A DNA stretch of 64,000 nt from Lachnospiraceae bacterium. GTDB taxonomy: Bacteria > Bacillota > Clostridia > Lachnospirales > Lachnospiraceae. The notes under the pieces were generated by a model, which was given only the letters and a program-made list of their open reading frames with translations, did no database searches and was not told the DNA's origin. Position numbers and translations under genes: made by a program. Below, one piece after another: positions 60,419 through 64,000 of the stretch (positions are counted from its first letter, which is position 1; every line of letters starts with the position of its first letter). The DNA is taken from assembly GCA_016288005.1 (NCBI GenBank), contig JAEEXY010000001.1, positions 124,001-188,000 on the forward strand, written 5' to 3'.

Positions 60419-61639
60419 ATGTTTTTGGTTAACTTTATAAAATCGATTTTCAATTTCAAAGCCTACAGATTTAAGCATGCTGCGTTCAGTGTGCTGTTTC
60501 TGGTGTATTTGCTCGGCGGTATCGGAGCATATCTGATAAAGATACTGCAGGACGCCGATGAACAGCTGTACCAGAGGCATGTAAAGGGATTGCTGCTGGG
60601 ACTCGGCGTTATCCTGATCATATCGCTGATCGACTATCATTTTATCGCAAAATGGTTCGTAGTGCTGTACCTGATCAATATAGCGCTGCTGCTGATATGC
60701 CGTTACAGCAATTCGCTTCCGATCTACGGATGGTCGCATTACGATGCAAGAAGATGGATCAAGATCGGCGGTGATCCGACGGCGGGCGTTAACAACAAGG
60801 GCTTTGAGTTCATGCCGTCCGAGGTAACAAAGATCGCGATGATCATATTTATAGCAAAGTTCTTTGATATCTGCTATAAAAAGATTCAAAAGATCTGGGT
60901 GCTCCTGCTGGCCATCGCGCTTATGGGAGTGCCCACGCTGATGATATTCATGCAGCCCGATCTTTCGACAACGATCTGTCTGGCGATGATATTCGCTGTT
61001 CTTGTATTTGTCTCGGGCGTGCCTTACAAATTTATTTTTTCGATAGTCGCCATCCTGACGCCGATCGCGATCGGACTGATATGGTATGTACAGCAGGATT
61101 TTCAGGTTCTGCTCAAATACTGGCAGCAAAGGCGTGTGCTTGCGGCTCTGCATCCCGAGGATTATCCTGATCTGATGTATCAGCAGGCAAATGCAAGGTC
61201 GGCAATACAGTCGGGAGGAATGATAGGAAAGTTTCTCGCCGGAGAGGGCCTCAAGGGTACATATTACGTTCCGGTTAAGGAAAGTGACTTTATATTTACC
61301 GCAGTGGCGGAAGGCTTCGGATTTATAGGCGCGATCGCTGTATTGATGACATATTTTCTCATGATCGTGCTAATTATCAGGATCGGAAAGAGAGCAAAGG
61401 ATTATCTCGGCATGATGCTGGCGATCGGCATCGGAGCGCTCATCAGCGTACAGGTATTCATCAATATCGGCGTTGTGACCAGCCTGCTGCCCAATACCGG
61501 CATACCGCTGCCGTTTATGAGTTCGGGTCTTTCGGCGCTTTTGATCAATCTGGTGACGATAGGCATCCTGATAAATATCAGTATGCAGCCTAAAGAAGAC
61601 GTGCCCAAGCATAACGATGAGTTTGAATTTCTCGAATGA
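60419..61639 (+). CDS. rodA: Elongation glycosyltransferase RodA (SEDS family)
   Basis: This 406-residue protein has about ten helices and SEDS motifs: DARRWIKIGG with FMPSEVTKIAMI, MQPDLSTTICLAMIF, and C-terminal NTGIPLPFMSSGLSALL. It polymerises glycan with PBP2 (encoded at 55733). Compared with FtsW (3979) it sits with mre/min genes, which supports the elongation role. Confidence 0.94.
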   Translation: MFLVNFIKSIFNFKAYRFKHAAFSVLFLVYLLGGIGAYLIKILQDADEQLYQRHVKGLLLGLGVILIISLIDYHFIAKWFVVLYLINIALLLICRYSNSLPIYGWSHYDARRWIKIGGDPTAGVNNKGFEFMPSEVTKIAMIIFIAKFFDICYKKIQKIWVLLLAIALMGVPTLMIFMQPDLSTTICLAMIFAVLVFVSGVPYKFIFSIVAILTPIAIGLIWYVQQDFQVLLKYWQQRRVLAALHPEDYPDLMYQQANARSAIQSGGMIGKFLAGEGLKGTYYVPVKESDFIFTAVAEGFGFIGAIAVLMTYFLMIVLIIRIGKRAKDYLGMMLAIGIGALISVQVFINIGVVTSLLPNTGIPLPFMSSGLSALLINLVTIGILINISMQPKEDVPKHNDEFEFLE

Positions 61640-61699
61640 CGCCGTATAACGGCTGATTTCGGTCATATAATGTAATAAGGGGATTGGAGAAGGTTTACG

Positions 61700-62095
61700 A
61701 TGAATGTTGGTTTTATTGCACATGATGCAAAAAAGGTACTGATGCAGAATTTCTGCATCGCTTACCGCGGGATATTAAGCCGCCACACGCTTTATGCCAC
61801 CGGCACCACCGGCAGGCTTATCGAAGAGGCGACCAACCTTCCCGTGCATAAGTTCCTTGCGGGACATCTGGGCGGTGAGCAGCAGTTCGGTGCTCTGATC
61901 GAGCACAACGAGATGGATCTGGTGATCTTCCTGCGCGATCCGCTTAATCCCAAGAGTCACGAGCCCGATATTGCGAATGTCGTATCTCTCTGCGATACGC
62001 ACAATATCCCGATCGCGACTAATCTGGCTACCGCCGAGCTGCTGATCAAGGCGCTCGAGCGCGGTGATCTTGATTGGAGAGAGTTATATCACTGA
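61700..62095 (+). CDS. mgsA: Methylglyoxal synthase
   Basis: MgsA converts dihydroxyacetone phosphate to methylglyoxal and phosphate, a bypass of lower glycolysis. The 131-residue protein has FIAHDAKK, the phosphate-binding ATGTTG (33-38), and [14 protein letters not shown] with the catalytic acidic residues. [11 protein letters not shown] is near the C-terminus. A TATAAT lies at 61666-61671 without a good -35. Its stop overlaps the next ATG (TGATG). Confidence 0.95.
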   Translation: MNVGFIAHDAKKVLMQNFCIAYRGILSRHTLYATGTTGRLIEEATNLPVHKFLAGHLGGEQQFGALIEHNEMDLVIFLRDPLNPKSHEPDIANVVSLCDTHNIPIATNLATAELLIKALERGDLDWRELYH

Positions 62096-63102
62096 TGAAA
62101 CGGATTATCAGCATAATTATCGTTTTAGCGCTGGTATGCGCTCTTGCGGGCTGTGTGTCGGACCGGCAGACTGTCGATCCGACTTATTTTACTTCCGGCT
62201 ACGCAAAGCTCCATCCGACGCATCCGACTTATGACTTCGGTTTTACGTTTTCGGGTTTGTCCGATTCGCAGAAATTCCTGTATCAGGATATCTGTTTTTC
62301 GAGCATAGACATACCGGCATCGGGGCTCGGAGAGCTGTCCGCGGTTTCCGCCGCATGCTACGATGTCGACAGCGCCGAGGTCATTTATTCAAAGGACATC
62401 TTTCAAAAAGTATATCCCGCTAGCACGACGAAACTGCTTACGGCTTATGTCGCGGCCCGCCACTCGGAGCCCACGGATATCGTGACGATCCGGAAGGACA
62501 ACTGCGGTATCGAGATATCCGGAGCGCAGAAGACAGGCTTTAAGGCCGGCGATACGATCACGATGGAGGATCTGCTGTACTGTCTGCTGATGTTTTCGGC
62601 CAATGACGCGGCCGTGGCGGTTGCGGAGCATATTAGCGGCTCGGTCGACGCGTTCTGTAAACTGATGAATTCCGAGGCTGCCGCTATAGGTGCTACGAAC
62701 ACGCATTTTACGAATCCTCACGGACTGCAGGATGTCAATCATTACACGACCGCTTACGATATCTATCTGATATTCAACGAATGTCTGAAAAACCCTTACC
62801 TTAAGACCATCATGACAGGCAGCTCGCATGTATCGAAGATATACGGCGCTGACGGATCTGAGCGCGACTATGAGGTCGTTCCGACGAATTATTATGCCCG
62901 TGGTCTGACAACGGCGCCTGACGGCATCAGGGTACTGTGCGGAAAGACCGGTGAGACGATCGCCGCGAAAAACTGTCTGATCATCTATTCGGAGACGGAA
63001 GACGGGCACGGATATATCACAGAGCTGTTCAGATCGGCCGACCGTGATACGGTTTACAGGGAGATGAACCTGCTGCTCGCGATATGTCTGAATCACAAGT
63101 AA
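62095..63102 (+). CDS. D-alanyl-D-alanine carboxypeptidase lipoprotein (S11 type)
   Basis: This 335-residue protein has a lipoprotein signal (L-A-G-C, Cys20) and a DacA-type penicillin-binding domain with S110-T-T-K113, S168-A-N170 and K284-T-G. It trims the terminal D-Ala from wall pentapeptides and so limits cross-linking. Anchoring by an N-terminal lipid in place of the usual C-terminal amphipathic helix is notable. ATG 62095 shares a base with the mgsA stop; GGAGAGAG lies upstream. Confidence 0.92.
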   Translation: MKRIISIIIVLALVCALAGCVSDRQTVDPTYFTSGYAKLHPTHPTYDFGFTFSGLSDSQKFLYQDICFSSIDIPASGLGELSAVSAACYDVDSAEVIYSKDIFQKVYPASTTKLLTAYVAARHSEPTDIVTIRKDNCGIEISGAQKTGFKAGDTITMEDLLYCLLMFSANDAAVAVAEHISGSVDAFCKLMNSEAAAIGATNTHFTNPHGLQDVNHYTTAYDIYLIFNECLKNPYLKTIMTGSSHVSKIYGADGSERDYEVVPTNYYARGLTTAPDGIRVLCGKTGETIAAKNCLIIYSETEDGHGYITELFRSADRDTVYREMNLLLAICLNHK

Positions 63103-63133
63103 ACTTGCATTTTTATTCTTAGATCAGATTTGC

Positions 63134-63154
63134 TGTGAATAGTAACTGTTCACA
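63134..63154 (+). other. Hairpin/inverted repeat upstream of the P-loop gene
   Basis: TGTGAATAG (63134-63142) pairs with CTGTTCACA (63146-63154), 9 bp with one T-G pair and a TAA loop, followed by AATTCTTT. It could terminate the carboxypeptidase transcript weakly or act as an operator for the next promoter. Confidence 0.5.
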
Positions 63155-63174
63155 AATTCTTTACCTCTTTTGAC

Positions 63175-63203
63175 TTGTTTATTAAAAGTCTGTGGTATAT
63201 AAT
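63175..63203 (+). promoter_or_regulatory. Promoter for the P-loop gene
   Basis: TTGTTT (63175-63180), 17 bp, TATAAT (63198-63203). TTGACT at 63170 is a better -35 hexamer, but its spacer would be 22 bp. Confidence 0.55.
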
Positions 63204-63277
63204 AATTTTTAGCAGAGTGATACATATTTGGGGTTTGCATTGTTCTGCGAAAAACAATCCGAAAGGGGCGATTTCAT

Positions 63278-63703
63278 ATGATACAGATTATTGCCGGCAG
63301 CAAAGGCAAAGGAAAGACACCTATTCTCCTGGATAAGGCAAACACAGAGGCTTCTTCGTCGAAGGGTTCGGTAGTTTACCTTGACAAGAACTCAAAGCAC
63401 ATGTACGAACTGAACAGGAATGTTCGTTTGATCAACATACGTGATTATTTCGTGGACAGTCCCGAAACCTTCCTCGGTTTTGTATGCGGTATGGCTTCTC
63501 AGGATCATGACCTTGAGAAGGTATTCTTAGACAGCTTCCTCGCTATCGCGGGAGTTGAAGGAACCGACATCGATTACGGCCCGATCCTCGATAAGCTCGA
63601 GATCATCTCGGCTAAGTTCCATATCGATTTTGTGATCAGCATCTGCGTTGACGGATCACAGATACCCGACCGCTTCAAGGATAAGGTTATCGTTTCATTA
63701 TAA
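63278..63703 (+). CDS. Small P-loop protein of unknown function
   Basis: This 141-residue protein has a Walker A motif GSKGKGKT (7-14) and a possible Walker B-like VFLDS. No further nucleotide-binding landmarks are clear. Similar short P-loop proteins in Lachnospiraceae are sometimes labelled PilT-like, but this one is far too short to be a PilT motor. GAAAGGGG (63261-63268) lies 9 nt before ATG. It has its own promoter and terminator. Confidence 0.75.
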   Translation: MIQIIAGSKGKGKTPILLDKANTEASSSKGSVVYLDKNSKHMYELNRNVRLINIRDYFVDSPETFLGFVCGMASQDHDLEKVFLDSFLAIAGVEGTDIDYGPILDKLEIISAKFHIDFVISICVDGSQIPDRFKDKVIVSL

Positions 63704-63723
63704 AGCAGTTGAGGAAATATATT

Positions 63724-63753
63724 CAGCCCGGTGAAACCTGCCGGGCTGTTTTT
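63724..63753 (+). terminator. Terminator after the P-loop gene
   Basis: CAGCCCGG (63724-63731) pairs with CCGGGCTG (63741-63748) across a 9-nt loop, followed by five T. Confidence 0.88.
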
Positions 63754-63760
63754 AAAGGCC

Positions 63761-64000
63761 ATGAGAAGAGACAGAGATCAGGAAAACGACAATATTGTTA
63801 ATATAGACGGCAGCCGCTTTACGGGAACCGGCAGAAACAGGTATTCAAAGGGATTGTTATCGCGCATAACACCGGAGCATATCGGAGCTGCCGTTTTTTT
63901 GCTTGTCTTTATTTACCTGTGCATAAACCTTTACATCTACGCAACAAAGGAGCAGGTTTCAATCTATGAGGTTCAGGCGCAGAACCTGAGCTACGACCGC
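63761..64000 (+). CDS. Membrane protein, start only (possible HlyD-like)
   Basis: An open frame runs from ATG 63761 to the end of the window (80 codons, truncated). It shows a hydrophilic, basic N-terminus (about 1-42), one hydrophobic helix (about 43-60, AAVFLLVFIYLCINLYIY) and the beginning of an extracytoplasmic part (KEQVSIYEVQAQNLSYDR). The layout resembles HlyD-type adaptor proteins found in this position in related genomes, but too little is visible to be sure. AAAGG (63754-63758) is only 2 nt from the ATG, a tight spacing. Confidence 0.6.
   Translation, partial: MRRDRDQENDNIVNIDGSRFTGTGRNRYSKGLLSRITPEHIGAAVFLLVFIYLCINLYIYATKEQVSIYEVQAQNLSYDR

Noticed and set aside
61666-61671. TATAAT before mgsA as a promoter
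   Set aside because: No acceptable -35 at 16-18 bp, so it is not called.
1-64000. tRNA, rRNA, tmRNA, SRP RNA, CRISPR, transposase or phage genes
   Set aside because: I looked for typical signatures by eye on both strands and saw none. A covariance-model scan would be needed to exclude small RNAs.

Overview
The window looks like a continuous piece of a chromosome from a Clostridia-class Firmicute, most likely Lachnospiraceae-like. The reasons are: strong AAGGAGG-type ribosome binding sites; sigma-A type promoters; a dcw cluster without ftsA; an ispH-rpsA gene fusion; an ylxM-ffh-rpsP-khpA block; a MinCDE set following mreBCD; and a GH26 mannanase lipoprotein of the kind common in gut and rumen bacteria. 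The species cannot be named from the sequence alone. Nearly all genes lie on the + strand. One gene, a diguanylate cyclase, is on the - strand. I saw no rRNA, tRNA, CRISPR array, insertion sequence or prophage.

Layout. 1-7.2 kb: a compact division cluster (mraZ-rsmH-ftsL-pbp-ftsW-ftsQ-ftsZ) with none of the usual mraY/mur genes between. 7.3-15.5 kb: MrpEFG-like membrane subunits, an acidic membrane protein, rimO, pgsA, a GerM-like lipoprotein, a BaiN-type flavoprotein, cmk and the ispH-rpsA fusion. 15.5-25.6 kb: a REP-like palindrome, a lone cheR, then plsX-acpP-rnc-smc-ftsY and ylxM-ffh-rpsP-khpA. 25.7-35 kb: the usually tight rpsP-khpA-rimM-trmD-rplS block is split by accessory genes. These are an LRR/CHAP surface protein before rimM and, between trmD and rplS, a GH26 mannanase lipoprotein, a GGDEF protein and an Lsa-like ABC-F ribosome-protection gene. 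35-45.3 kb: lepB-rbgA-rnhB-ylqH-yraN-pgeF-DUF512-der-plsY-gpsA-udk and an SH3/NlpC-P60 wall hydrolase. 45.4-52.5 kb: mutS-mutL-miaA-ynbB (no hfq). 52.5-64 kb: radC-mreBCD-PBP2-minCDE-rodA-mgsA, a D,D-carboxypeptidase lipoprotein, a P-loop protein and a truncated membrane protein.

Functionally the window concentrates the divisome, the elongasome, SRP protein targeting, ribosome and tRNA maturation, phospholipid synthesis and mismatch repair. Many genes overlap by 1-17 bp, so translational coupling is likely. Promoters with exact 17-bp spacers are frequent, and several carry a TGG-extended -10.

The most interesting region is the roughly 300-nt leader of the ABC-F gene. It holds a strong promoter, a 19-codon upstream ORF, an intrinsic terminator, and an 11-bp perfect complement between the uORF and the terminator loop. 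That is the architecture of a ribosome-mediated antibiotic-sensing attenuator. Other items worth a second look are an AT-rich patch in ispH-rpsA holding a promoter-like sequence with an in-frame Shine-Dalgarno/ATG downstream, a PBP2 with an insertion of about 245 residues, and a 20-bp-arm palindrome.
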